Assembly (NCBI RefSeq): GCF_024679245.1
Contig: NC_090178.1
Coordinates: forward strand, 18,044,213-18,108,212
Source of the DNA: Pseudorasbora parva
Lineage: Eukaryota; Chordata; Actinopteri; Cypriniformes; Gobionidae
DNA: 64,000 nucleotides
Direction: 5' to 3'
Part shown: one piece after another, positions 11,134-25,800 of the stretch
Position numbering within the stretch: position 1 is the first letter of the stretch
Layout: every line of letters begins with the position of its first letter
The notes under the pieces: model-generated
Database searches by the model: none
The model's input: the letters and a program-made list of their open reading frames with translations, nothing else
Told to the model about the DNA's origin: nothing
Made by a program: the position numbers and the translations under genes

Positions 11134-14100
11134 AGAACAGATGTTTTCTGGCTTAATAAAATGGTCCATAGTGAGAGGAAGCAAATTCTGAGGGGCTCAA
11201 AATGCCCCTCAGAATGAGCTACCACATCTATTGCATTACATTGTACTCAAACTATAGCAACTCTCTCCCACATATTCTGCTAGTGTGAAAACACCCTACT
11301 GGCCTCACTAAATAATCTTTCAATAACAATTGAGTTGTTTCCAAAAAAGTCTCACTTTCATGTAACTGCAATACAGGCCTGTGAGAAAACAACTAAGAGT
11401 TGACTACCTAAAGCATCCTCTAATAACAATTGAATTTTTGAAAAAACACTCTCCAGTTCACATTACATCAGGGCTAGAACCTGCTAAGTTACGTTGGGAA
11501 GCCAGGGTACAGCCATGGGACGCTACAGTAGAACACATGTTTTCTGGCTTGATAAAATGGTCCATATGGAGAGGAAGCAAATTCTGAGGGGCTCAAAATG
11601 CCCCTCAGAATGAGCTACCACCTGTATTGCATTACAGTGTACTCAAACTATATCAACTCTCTCCCACATATTCTGCTAGTGTGAAAACACCCTACTGGCC
11701 TCACTAAATAATCTTTCAATAACAATTGAGTTGTTTCCAAAAAAGTCTCACTTTCATGTAACTGCAATACAGGCCTGTGAGTAAACAACTAAGAGTTGAC
11801 TACCTAAAGCATCCTCTAATAACAATTTAATTTTTGAAAAAACATTCTCTCCAGTTCACATTACATCAGGGCTAGAACCTGCTATGTTTTGTTGGGAAGC
11901 CAGGGTACGGCCATGGGACGCTACAGTAGAACAGATGCATTCTGGCTTGATAAAATGGTCCATATAGAGAGGAAGCAAATTCTGAGGGGCTCAAAATGCC
12001 CCTCGGAATGAGCTACCACCTGTATTGCATTACAGTGTACTCAAAAAATAGCAACTCTCTCCCACATATTCTGCTAGTGTGAAAACACACTACTGGCCTC
12101 ACTAAATAATCTTTCAATAACAATTGAGTTGTTTTCAAAAAAGTCTCACTTTCATGTAACTGCAATACAGGCCTGTGAGAAAACAACTAAGAGTTGACTA
12201 CCTAAAGCATCCTCTAATAACAATTGAATTTTTGAAAAAACACTCTCCAGTTCACATTACATCAGGGCTAGAACCTGCTAAGTTACATTGGGAAGCCAGG
12301 GTACGGCCATGGGACGCTACAGTAGAACACATGTTTTTTGGCTTGATAAAATGGTCCATATGGAGAGGAAGCAAATTCTGAGGGGCTCAAAATGCCCCTC
12401 AGAATGAGCTACCACCTGTATTGCATTACAGTGTACTCAAACTATATCAACTCTCTCCCACATATTCTGCTAGTGTGAAAACACCCTACTGGCCTCACTA
12501 AATAATCTTTCAATAACAATTGAGTTGTTTCCAAAATAGTCTCACTTTCATGTAACTGCAATACAGGCCTGTGAGTAATCAACTAAAAGTTGACTACCTA
12601 AAGCATCCTCTAATAACAATTGATTTTTTGAAAAAACACTCTCCAATTCACATTACATCAGGGCTAGAACCCGCTAAGTTTCGTTGGGAAGTCAGGGTTT
12701 GGCCAAGGGACGCTACAGTAGAACAGATGCGTTCTGGCTTGATAAAATGGTCCATATAGAGAGGAATCAAATTCTGAGGGGCTCAAAATGCCCCTCAGAA
12801 TGAGCTACCACCTGTATTGCATTACAGTGTACTCAAACTATAGCAACTCTCTCCCACATATTCTGCTAGTGTGAAAACACCCTACTGGCCTCACTAAATA
12901 ATCTTTCAATAACAATTGAGTTGTTTCCAAAAAACTCTCACTTTCATGTAACTGCAATACAGGCCTGTGAGTAAACAACTAAGAGTTGACTACCTAAAGC
13001 ATGTTCTAATAACAATTAATTTTTTGAAAAAACACTCTCCAGTTCACATTACATCAGGGCTAGAACCCGCTAAGTTTCGTTGGGAAGTCAGGGTTTAGCC
13101 AAGGGACGCTACAGTAGAACAGATGTTTTCTGGCTTAATAAAATGGTCCATATGGAGAGGAAGCAAATTCTGAGGGGCTCAAAATGCCCCTCAGAATGAG
13201 CTACCACCTGTATTACATTACAGTGTACTCAAACTATATCAACTCTCTCCCACATATTCTGCTAGTGTGAAAACACCCTACTGGCCTCACTAAATAATCT
13301 TTCAATAACAATTGAGTTGTTTCCAAAAAAGTCTCACTTTCATGTAACTGCAATACAGGCCTGTGAGTAAACAACTAAGAGTTGACTACCTAAAGCATCC
13401 TCTAATAACAATTGATTTTTTGAAAAAACACTCTCCAGTTCACATTACATCAGGGCTAGAACCCGCTAAGTTTTATTGGGAAGTCAGGGTTTGGCCAAGG
13501 GATGCTACAGTAGAACAGATGTTTTCTGGCTTAATAAAATGGTCCATAGGGAGAGGAAGCAAATTCTGAGGGGCTCAAAATGCCCCTCAGAATGAGCTAC
13601 CACCTGTATTGCATTACAGTGTACTCAAACTATATCAACTCTCTCCCACATATTCTGCTAGTGTGAACACACCCTACTGGCCTCAATAAAAAATCTTTCA
13701 ATAACAATTGAGTTGTTTCCAAAAAAGTCTCATTTTCATGTAACTGCATTACAGGCCTGTGAGTAAACAACTAAGAGTTGACTACCTAAAGCATCTTCTA
13801 ATAACAATTAATTTTTTGAAAAAACACTCTCCAGTTCACATTACATCAGGGCTAGAACCCGCTAAGTTTCGTTGGGAAGTCAGGGTTTGGCCAAGGGACG
13901 CTACAGTAGAACAGATGCGTTGTGGCTTGATAAAATGGTCCATATAGAGAGGAAGCAAATTCTGAGGGGCTCAAAATGCCCCTCAGAATGAGCTACCACC
14001 TGTATTGCATTACAGTGTACTCAAACTATATCAACTCTCTCCCACATATTCTGCTAGTGTGAACACACCCTACTGGCCTCAATAAATAATCTTTCAATGA

Positions 14101-17100
14101 AAATTGAGTTGTTTCCAAAAAAGTCTCACTTTCATGTAACTGCAATACAGGCCTGTGAGTAAACAACTAAGAGTTGACTACCTAAAGCATCTTCTAATAA
14201 CAATTAATTTTTTGAAAAAACACTCTCCAGTTCACATTACATCAGGGCTAGAACCCGCTAAGTTTCGTTGGGAAGTCAGGGTTTGGCCAAGGGACGCTAC
14301 AGTAGAACAGATGTTTTCTGGCTTAATAAAATGGTCCATATGGAGAGGAAGCAAATTCTGAGGGGCTCAAAATGCCCCTCAGAATGAGCTACCACCTGTA
14401 TTACATTACAGTGTACTCAAACTATATCAACTCTCTCCCACATATTCTGCTAGTGTGAAAACACCCTACTGGCCTCACTAAATAATCTTTCAATAACAAT
14501 TGAGTTGTTTCCAAAAAAGTCTCACTTTCATGTAACTGCAATACAGGCCTGTGAGTAAACAACTAAGAGTTGACTACCTAAAGCATCCTCTAATAACAAT
14601 TTAATTTTTGAAAAAACATTCTCTCCAGTTCACATTACATCAGGGCTAGAACCTGCTATGTTTTGTTGGGAAGACAGGGTATGGCCATGGGACGCTACAG
14701 TAGAACAGATGCATACTGGTTTGATAAAATGGTCCATATAGAGAGGAAGCAAATTCTGAGGGGCTCAAAATGCCCCTCAGAATGAGCTACCACCTCTATT
14801 GCATTACATTGTACTCAAACTATAGCAACTCTCTCCCACATATTCTGATAGTGTGAAAACACCCTACTGGCCTCACTAAATAATCTTTCAATAACAATTG
14901 AGTTGTTTCCAAAAAAGTCTCACTTTCATGTAACTGCAATACAGGCCTGTGAGAAAACAACTAAGAGTTGACTACCTAAAGCATCCTCTAATAACAATTG
15001 AATTTTTGAAAAAACACTCTCCAGTTCACATTACATCAGGGCTAGAACCTGCTATGTTTCGTTGGGAAGCCAGGGTACGGCCATGGGACGCTATAGTAGA
15101 ACAGATGCGTTCTGACTTGATAAAATGGTCCATATGGAGAGGAAGCAAATTCTGAGGGGCTCAAAATGCCCCTCAGAATGAGCTACCACCTGTATTGCAT
15201 TACAGTGTACTCAAACTATAGCAACTCTCTCCCACATATTCTGCTAGTGTGAAAACACCCTACTGGCCTCACTAAATAATCTTTCAATAACAATTGAGTT
15301 GTTTCCAAAAAAGTCTCACTTTCATGTAACTGCAATACAGGCCTGTGAGAAAACAACTAAGAGTTGACTACCTAAAGCATCCTCTAATAACAATTGAATT
15401 TTTGAAAAAACACTCTCCAGTTCACATTACATCAGGGCTAGAACCTGCTAAGTTTCGTTGGGAAGTCAGGGTTTGGCCATGGGATGCTACAGTAGAACAG
15501 ATGCGTCCTGGCTTGATAAAATGGTCCATATAGAGAGGAAGCAAATTCTGAGGGGCTCAAAATGCCCCTCAGAATGAGCTACCACCTGTATTGCATTACA
15601 GTGTACTCAAACTATAGCAACTCTCTCCCACATATTCTGCTAGTGTGAAAACACCCTACTGGCCTCACTAAATAATCTTTCAATAACAATTGAGTTGTTT
15701 CCAAAAAAGTCTCACTTTCATGTAACTGCAATACAGGCCTGTGAGTAAACAACTAAGAGTTGACTACCTAAAGCATCTTCTAATAACAATTAATTTTTTG
15801 AAAAAACACTCTCAAGTTCACATTACATCAGGGCTAGAACCCGCTAAGTTTCGTTGGGAAGTCAGGGTTTGGCCAAGGGACGCTACAGTAGAACAGATGT
15901 TTTCTGGCTTAATAAAATGGTCCATATGGAGAGGAAGCAAATTGTGAGGGGCTCAAAATGCCCCTCAGAATGAGCTACCACCTCTATTGCATTACATTGT
16001 ACTCAAACTATAGCAACTCTCTCCCACATATGCTGATAGTGTGAAAACACCCTACTGGCCTCACTAAATAATCTTTCAATAACAATTGAGTTGTTTCCAA
16101 AAAAGTCTCACTTTCATGTAACTGCAATACAGGCCTGTGAGAAAACAACTAAGAGTTGACTACCTAAAGCATCCTCTAATAACAATTGAATTTTTGAAAA
16201 AACACTCTCCAGTTCACATTACATCAGGGCTAGAACCTGCTAAGTTACATTGGGAAGCCAGGGTACGGCCATGGGACACTACAGTAGAACACATGTTTTT
16301 TGGCTTGATAAAATGGTCCATATGGAGAGGAAGCAAATTCTGAGGGGCTCAAAATGCCCCTCAGAATGAGCTACCACCTGTATTGCATTATTGTGTACTC
16401 AAACTATATCAACTCTCTCCCACATATTCTGCTAGTGTGAAAACACCCTACTGGCCTCACTAAATAATCTTTCAATAACAATTGAGTTGTTTCCAAAAAA
16501 GTCTCACTTTCATGTAACTGCAATACAGGCCTGTGAGAAAGCAACTAAGAGTTGACTACCTAAAGCATCCTCTAATAACAATTGAATTTTTGAAAAAACA
16601 CTCTCCAGTTCACATTACATCAGGGCTAGAACCTGCTAAGTTACATTGGGAAGCCAGGGTACGGCCATGGGACGCTACAGTAGAACACATTTTTTTTGGC
16701 TTGATAAAATGGTCCATATGGAGAGGAAGCAAATTCTGAGGGGCTCAAAATGCCCCTCAGAATGAGCTACCACCTCTATTGCATTACAGTGTACTCAAAC
16801 TATAGCAACTCTCTCCCTCATATTCTGCTAGTGTGAAAACACCCTACTGGCCTCACTAAATAATCTTTCAATAACAATTGAGTTGTTTCCAAAAAAGTCT
16901 CACTTTCATGTAACTGCAATACAGGCCTGTGAGTAAACAACTAAGAGTTGACTACCTAAAGCATCCTCTAATAACAATTGAAATTTTGAAAAAACATTCT
17001 CTCCAGTTGACATTACATCAGAGCTAGAACCCGCTAAGTTTCGTTGGGAAGTCAGGGTTTGGCCAAGGGACGCTACAGTAGAACAGATGTTTTCTGGCTT

Positions 17101-20100
17101 AATAAAATGGTCCATATGGAGAGGAAGCAAATTCTGAGGGGCTCAAAATGCCTCTCAGAATGAGCTACCACCTCTATTGCATTACATTGTACTCAAACTA
17201 TAGCAACTCTCTCCCACATATTCTGATAGTGTGAAAACACCCTACTGGCCTCACTAAATAATCTTTCAATAACAATTGAGTTGTTTCCAAAAAAGTCTCA
17301 CTTTCATGTAACTGCAATACAGGCCTGTGAGAAAACAACTAAGAGTTGACTACCTAAAGCATCCTCTAATAACAATTGAATATTTGAAAAAACACTCTCC
17401 AGTTCACATTACATCAGGGCTAGAACCTGCTAAGTTTCGTTGGGAAGCCAGGGTACGGCCATGGGACGCTATAGTAGAACAGATGCGTTCTGACTTGATA
17501 AAATGGTCCATATGGAGAGGAAGCAAATTCTGAGGGGCTCAAAATGCCCCTCAGAATGAGCTACCACCTGTATTGCATTACAGTGTACTCAAACTATAGC
17601 AACTCTCTCCCACATATTCTGCTAGTGTGAAAACACCCTACTGGCCTCACTAAATAATCTTTCAATAACAATTGAGTTGTTTCCAAAAAAGTCTCACTTT
17701 CATGTAACTGCAATACAGGCCTGTGAGAAAACAACTAAGAGTTGACTACCTAAAGCATCCTCTAATAACAATTGAATTTTTGAAAAAACACTCTCCAGTT
17801 CACATTACATCAGGGCTAGAACCTGCTATGTTTTGTTGGGAAGACAGGGTATGGCCATGGGACGCTACACTAGAACAGATGCGTTTTGGCTTGATAAAAT
17901 GGTCCATATAGAGAGGAAGCAAATTCTGAGGGGCTCAAAATTCCCCTCAGAATGAGCTACCACCTGTATTGTATTACAGTGTACTCAAACTATATGAACT
18001 CTCTCCCACATATTCTGCTAGTGTGAACACACCCTACTGGCCTCAATAAATAACCTTTCAATAACAATTGAGTTGTTTCCAAAAAAGTCTCACTTTCATG
18101 TAACTGCAATACAGGCCTGTGAGTAAACAACTAAGAGTTGACTACCTAAAGCATCCTCTAATAAAAATTGAATTTTTGAAAAAAACATTCTCTCCAGTTC
18201 ACATTACATCAGGGCTAGAACCCGCTAAGTTTCGTTGGGAAGTCAGGGTTTGGCCAAGGGACGCTACAGTAGAACAGATGTTTTCTGGCTTAATAAAATG
18301 GTCCATAGGGAGAGGAAGCAAATTCTGAGGGGCTCAAAATGCCCCTCAGAATGAGCTACCACCTCTATTGCATTACATTGTACTCAAACTATAGCAACTC
18401 TCTCCCACATATTCTGATAGTGTGAAAACACCCTACTGCCCTCACTAAATAATCTTTCAATAACAATTGAGTTGTTTCCAAAAAAGTCTCACTTTCATGT
18501 AACTGCAATACAGTCCTGTGAGTAAACAACTAAGAGTTGACTACCTAAAGCATCCTCTAATAACAATTGAATTTTTGAAAAAACATTCTCTCCAGTTCAC
18601 ATTACATCAGGGCTAGAACCTGCTATGTTTTGTTGGGAAGACAGGGTATGGCCATGGGACGCTACACTAGAACAGATACATTCTGGCTTGATAAAATGGT
18701 CCATATAGAGAGGAAGCAAATTCTGAGGGGCTCAAAATGCCCCTCAGAATGAGCTACCACCTGTATTGCATTACAGTGTACTCAAACTATAGCAACTCTC
18801 TCCCACATATTCTGCTAGTGTGAAAACACCCTACTGGCCTCACTAAATAATCTTTCAATAACAATTGAGTTGTTTCCAAAAAAGTCTCACTTTCATGTAA
18901 CTGTAATACAGGCCTGTGAGTAAACAACTAAGAGTTGACTATCTAAAGCATCCTCTAATAAAAATTGATTTTTTGAAAAAACACTCTCCAGTTCACATTA
19001 CATCAGGGCTAGAACCCGCTAAGTTTCGTTGGGAAGTCAGGGTTTGGCCATGGGATGCTACAGTAGAACAGATGCGTTCTGGCTTGATAAAATGGTCCAT
19101 ATGGAGAGGAAGCAAATTCTGAGGGGCTCAAAATGCCCCTCAGAATGAGCTACCACCTCTATTGCATTACAGTGTACTCAAACTATATCAACTCTCTCCC
19201 ACATATTCTGTTAGTGTGAAAACACCCTACTGGCCTCACTAAATAATCTTTCAATAACAAATGAGTTGTTTCCAAAAAAGTCTCACTTTCATGTAACTGC
19301 AATACAGGCCTGTGAGTAAACAACTAAGAGTTGACTACCTAAAGCATCCTCTAATAACAATTTAATTTTTGAAAAAACATTCTCTCCAGTTCACATTACA
19401 TCAGGGCTAGAACCTGCTATGTTTTGTTGGGAAGACAGGGTATGGCCATGGGACGCTACACTAGAACAGATACATTCTGGCTTGATAAAATGGTCCATAT
19501 AGAGAGGAAGCAAATTCTGAGGGGCTCAAAATGCCCCTCAGAATGAGCTACCACCTGTATTGCATTACAGTGTACTCAAACTATAGCAACTCTCTCCCAC
19601 ATATTCTGCTAGTGTGAAAACACTCTACTGGCCTCACTAAATAATCTTTCAATAACAATTGAGTTGTTTCCAAAAAAGTCTCACTTTCATGTAACTGCAA
19701 TACAGGCCTGTGAGAAAACAACTAAGAGTTGACTACCTAAAGCATCCTCTAATAACAATTGAATTTTTGAAAAAACACTCTCCAGTTCACATTACATCAG
19801 GGCTAGAACCTGCTAAGTTACATTGGGAAGCCAGGGTACGGCCATGGGACGCTACAGTAGAACACATGTTTTTTGGCTTGATAAAATGGTCCATATGGAG
19901 AGGAAGCAAATTCTGAGGGGCTCAAAATGCCCCTCAGAATGAGCTACCACCTCTATTGCATTACAGTGTACTCAAACTATAGCAACTCTCTCCCTCATAT
20001 TCTGCTAGTGTGAAAACACCCTACTGGCCTCACTAAATAATCTTTCAATAACAATTGAGTTGTTTCCAAAAAAGTCTCACTTTCATGTAACTGCAATACA

Positions 20101-22885
20101 GGCCTGTGAGTAAACAACTAAGAGTTGACTACCTAAAGCATGCTCTAATAACAATTGAAATTTTGAAAAAACATTCTCTCCAGTTCACATTACATCAGAG
20201 CTAGAACCCGCTAAGTTTCGTTGGGAAGTCAGGGTTTGGCCAAGTGACGCTACAGTAGAACAGATGTTTTCTGGATTAATAAAATGGTCCATATGGAGAG
20301 GAAGCAAATTCTGAGGGGCTCAAAATGCCCCTCAGAATGAGCTACCACCTCTATTGCATTACATTGTACTCAAACTATAGCAACTCTCTCCCACATATTC
20401 TGCTAGTGTGAAAACACCCTACTGGCCTCACTAAATAATCTTTCAATAACAATTGATTTGTTTCCAAAAAAGTCTCACTTTCATGTAACTGCAATACAGG
20501 CCTGTGAGAAAACATCTAAGAGTTGACTACCTAAAGCATCCTCTAATAACAATTGAATTTTTGAAAAAACATTCTCTCCAGTTCACATTACATCAGGGAT
20601 AGAACCTGCTATGTTTTGTTGGGAAGACAGGGTATGGCCATGGGACGCTACAGTAGAACAGATGCGTTCTGGCTTGATAAAATGGTCCATATAGAGAGGA
20701 AGCAAATTCTGAGGGGCTCAAAATGCCCCTCAGAATGAGCTACCACCTGTATTGCATTACAGTGTACTCAAACTATATCAACTCTCTCCCACATATTCTG
20801 CTAGTGTGAAAACACCCTACTGGCCTCACTAAATAATCTTTCAATAACAATTGAGTTGTTTCCAAAAAAGTCTCACTTTCATGTAACTGCAATACAGGCC
20901 TGTGAGTAAACAACTAAGAGTTGACTACCTAAAGCATCCTCTAATAACAATTGAATTTTTGAAAAAACACTCTCCAGTTCACATTACATCAGGGCTAGAA
21001 CCTGCTAAGTTACATTGGGAAGCCAGGGTACGGCCATGGGACGCTACAGTAGAACACATGTTTTCTGGCTTAATAAAATGGTCCATATGGAGAGGAAGCA
21101 AAGTCTGAGGGGCTCAAAATGCCCCTCAGAATGAGCTACCACCTCTATTGCATTACATTGTACTAAAACTATAGCAACTCTCTCCCACATATTCTGCTAG
21201 TGTGAAAACACCCTACTGGCCTCACTAAATAATCTTTCAATAACAATTGAGTTGTTTCCAAAAAAGTCTCACTTTCATGTAACTGCAATACAGGCCTGTG
21301 AGTAAACAACTAAGAGTTGACTACCTAAAGCATCCTCTAATAACAATTGAATTTTTGAAAAAACATTCTCTCCAGTTCACATTACATCAGGGATAGAACC
21401 TGCTATGTTTTGTTGGGAAGACAGGGTATGGCCATGGGACGCTACAGTAGAACAGATGTGTTCTGGCTTGATAAAATGGTCCATATAGAGAGGAAGCAAA
21501 TTCTGAGGGGCTCAAAATGCCCCTCAGAATGAGCTACCACCTGTATTGCATTACAGTGTACTCAAACTATATCAACTCTCTCCCACATATTCTGCTAGTG
21601 TGAAAACACCCTACTGGCCTCACTAAATAATCTTTCAATAACAATTGAGTTGTTTCCAAAAAAGTCTCACTTTCATGTAACTGCAATACAGGCCTGTGAG
21701 TAAACAACTAAGAGTTGACTACCTAAAGCATCCTCTAATAACAATTGAATTTTTGAAAAATCATTCTCTCCAGTTCACATTACATCAGGGCTAGAACCCG
21801 CTAAGTTTCGTTGGGAAGTCAGGGTTTAGCCAAGGGACGCTACAGTAGAACAGATGTTTTCGGGCTTAATAAAATGGTCCATATGGAGAGGAAGCAAATT
21901 CTGAGGGGCTCAAAATGCCCCTCAGAATGAGCTACCACCTGTATTACATTACAGTGTACTCAAACTATAGCAACTCTCTCCCACATATTCTGATAGTGTG
22001 AAAACACCCTACTGGCCTCACTAAATAATCTTTCAATAACAATTGAGTTGTTTCCAAAAACGTCTCACTTTCATGTAACTGCAATACAGGCCTGTGAGTA
22101 AACAACTAAGAGTTGACTACCTAAAGCATCCTCTAATAACAATTGAATTTTTGAAAAAACACTCTCCAGTTCACATTACATCAGGGCTAGAACCTGCTAA
22201 GTTACATTGGGAAGCCAGGGTACGGCCATGGGACGCTACAGTAGAACACATGTTTTCTGGCTTGATAAAATGGTCCATATGGAGAGGAAGCAAATTCTGA
22301 GGGGCTCAAAATGCCCCTCAGAATGAGCTACCACCTGTATTGCATTACAGTGTACTCAAACTATATCAACTCTCTCCCACATATTCTGCTAGTGTGAAAA
22401 CACCCTACTGGCCTCACTAAATAATCTTTCAATAACAATTGAGTTGTTTCCAAAAAAGTCTCACTTTCATGTAACTGCAATACAGGCCTGTGAGAAAACA
22501 ACTAAGAGTTGACTACCTAAAGCATCCTCTAATAACAATTGAATTTTTGAAAAAACACTCTCCAGTTCACATTACATCAGGGCTAGAACCTGCTAAGTTA
22601 CATTGGGAAGCCAGGGTACGGCCATGGGACGCTACAGTAGAACACATGTTTTTTGGCTTGATAAAATGGTCCATATGGAGAGGAAGCAAATTCTGAGGGG
22701 CTCAAAATGCCCCTCAAAATGAGCTACCACCTGTATTGCATTACAGTGTACTCAAACTATATCAACTCTCTCCCACATATTCTGCTAGTGTGAAAACACC
22801 CTACTGGCCTCACTAAATAATCTTTCAATAACAATTGAGTTGTTTCCAAAAAAGTCTCACTTTCATGTAACTGCAATACAGGCCT
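11134..22885. repeat. Mixed satellite units without a long higher-order repeat
   Basis: Unit starts are 11381, 11777, 12175, 12571, 12967, 13363, 13759, 14155, 14551, 14949, 15345, 15741, 16137, 16533, 16929, 17327, 17723, 18119, 18518, 18916, 19312, 19710, 20106, 20504, 20902, 21298, 21696, 22094 and 22490. Local relations are visible. 16137 and 16533 are adjacent near-twins. 18518 and 19312 share the rare GCTACACTAG plus GATACATTC marks, a two-unit spacing of 794 bp. 14949 and 17327 share GCTATAGTAG. 12175, 19710 and 22490 share the EHMFFG-type middle. 16929 and 20106 look like forerunners of a unit type amplified after 23678, and 20504 like that of another. Confidence 0.9.
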
Positions 22886-25800
22886 GTGAGTAAACAACTA
22901 AAAGTTGACTACCTAAAGCATCCTCTAATAACAATTGATTTTTTGAAAAAACACTCTCCAATTCACATTACATCAGGGCTAGAACCCGCTAAGTTTCGTT
23001 GGGAAGTCAGGGTTTGGCCAAGGGACATTACAGTAGAACAGATGCGTTCTGGCTTGATAAAATGGTCCATATAGAGAGGAAGCAAATTCTGAGGGGCTCA
23101 AAATGCCCCTCAGAATGAGCTACCACCTGTATTGCATTACAGTGTACTCAAACTATAGCAACTCTCTCCCACATATTCTGCTAGTGTGAAAACACCCTAC
23201 TGGCCTCACTAAATAATCTTTCAATAACAATTGAGTTGTTTCCAAAAAAGTCTCACTTTCATGTAACTGCAATACAGGCCTGTGAGAAAACAACTAAGAG
23301 TTGACTACCTAAAGCATCCTCTAATAAAAATTGATTTTTTGAAAAAACACTCTCCAGTTCACATTACATCAGGGCTAGAACCCGCTAAGTTTCGTTGGGA
23401 AGTCAGGGTTTGGCCATGGGACGCTACAGTAGAACAGATGCGTTCTGGCTTGATAAAATGGTCCATATGGAGAGGAAGCAAATTCTGAGGGGCTCAAAAT
23501 GCCCCTCAGAAAGAGCTACCACCTCTATTGCATTACAGTGTACTCAAACTATAGCAACTCTCTCCCTCATATTCTGCTAGTGTGAAAACACCATACTGGC
23601 CTCACTAAATAATCTTTCAATAACAATTGAGTTGTTTCCAAATAAGTCTCACTTTCATGTAACTGCAATACAGGCCTGTGAGTAAACAACTAAGAGTTGA
23701 CTACCTAAAGCATGCTCTAACAACAATTGAAATTTTGAAAAAACATTCTCTCCAGTTCACATTACATCAGAGCTAGAACCCGCTAAGTTTCGTTGGGAAG
23801 TCAGGGTTTGGCCAAGTGACGCTACAGTAGAACAGATGTTTTCTGGATTAATAAAATGGTCCATATGGAGAGGAAGCAAATTCTGAGGGGCTCAAAATGC
23901 CCCTCAGAATGAGCTACTACCTCTATTGCATTACATTGTACTCAAACTATAGCAACTCTCTCCCACATATTCTGCTAGTGTGAAAACACCCTACTGGCCT
24001 CACTAAATAATCTTTCAATAACAATTGATTTGTTTCCAAAAAAGTCTCACTTTCATGTAACTGCAATACAGGCCTGTGAGAAAACATCTAAGAGTTGACT
24101 ACCTAAAGCATCCTCTAATAACAATTGAATTTTTGAAAAAACATTCTCTCCAGTTCACATTACATCAGGGATAGAACCTGCTATGTTTTGTTGGGAAGAC
24201 AGGGTATGGCCATGGGACGCTACAGTAGAACAGATGCGTTCTGGCTTGATAAAATGGTCCATATAGAGAGGAAGCAAATTCTGAGGGGCTCAAAATGCCC
24301 CTCAGAATGAGCTACCACCTGTATTGCATTACAGTGTACTCAAACTATATCAACTCTCTCCCACATATTCTGCTAGTGTGAAAACACCCTACTGGCCTCA
24401 CTAAATAATCTTTCAATAACAATTGAGTTGTTTCCAAAAAAGTCTCACTTTCATGTAACTGCAATACAGGCCTGTGAGTAAACAACTAAGAGTTGACTAC
24501 CTAAAGCATGTTCTAATAACAGTTAATTCTGTGAAAAAACACTCTCCAGTTCACATTACATCAGGGCTAGAACCCGCTAAGTTTCGTTGGGAAGTCAGAG
24601 CTTGGCCATGGGACGCTACAGTAGAACAGATGCGTTCTGGCTTGATAAAATGTTCCATATGGAGAGGAAGCAAATTCTGAGGGGCTCAAAATGCCCCTCA
24701 GAATGAGCTACCACCTCTATTGCATTACAGTGTACTCAAACTATAGCAACTCTCTCCCACATATTCTGCTAGTGTGAAAACACCCTACTGGCCTCACTAA
24801 ATAATCTTTCAATAACAATTGAGTTGTTTCCAAAAAAGTCTCACTTTCATGTAACTGCAATACAGGCCTGTGAGTAAACAACTAAGAGTTGACTACCTAA
24901 AGCATCCTCTAATAACAATTGAATTTTTGAAAAATCATTCTCTCCAGTTCACATTACATCAGGGCTAGAACCCGCTAAGTTTCGTTGGGAAGTCAGAGTT
25001 TAGCCAAGGGACGCTACAGTAGAACAGATGCGTTCTGGCTTGATAAAATGGTCCATATGGAGAGGAAGCAAATTCTGAGGGGCTCAAAATGCCCCTCAGA
25101 ATGAGCTACCACCTCTATTGCATTACAGTGTACTCAAACTATAGCAACTCTCTCCCTCATATTCTGCTAGTGTGAAAACACCATACTGGCCTCACTAAAT
25201 AATCTTTCAATAACAATTGAGTTGTTTCCAAATAAGTCTCACTTTCATGTAACTGCAATACAGGCCTGTGAGTAAACAACTAAGAGTTGACTACCTAAAG
25301 CATGCTCTAATAACAATTGAAATTTTGAAAAAACATTCTCTCCAGTTCACATTACATCAGAGCTAGAACCCGCTAAGTTTCGTTGGGAAGTCAGGGTTTG
25401 GCCAAGTGACGCTACAGTAGAACAGATGTTTTCTGGATTAATAAAATGGTCCATATGGAGAGGAAGCAAATTCTGAGGGGCTCAAAATGCCCCTCAGAAT
25501 GAGCTACCACCTCTATTGCATTACAGTGTACTCAAACTATAGCAACTCTCTCCCTCATATTCTGCTAGTGTGAAAACACCATACTGGCCTCACTAAATAA
25601 TCTTTCAATAACAATTGAGTTGTTTCCAAATAAGTCTCACTTTCATGTAACTGCAATACAGGCCTGTGAGTAAACAACTAAGAGTTGACTACCTAAAGCA
25701 TGCTCTAACAACAATTGAAATTTTGAAAAAACATTCTCTCCAGTTCACATTACATCAGAGCTAGAACCCGCTAAGTTTCGTTGGGAAGTCAGGGTTTGGC

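Noticed and set aside
16906..17130. 74-codon reverse-strand open frame
   Set aside because: Present in one unit only because variants remove stops that close this frame in sister units. It lies antisense to the same satellite unit and has no independent signal.
23395..23580. 61-codon frame in the second forward frame, also at 27367-27552
   Set aside because: It exists only because both copies of the 10-unit repeat carry CAGAAAGAGC in place of CAGAATGAGC, removing a stop. It is a duplicate of a chance event.
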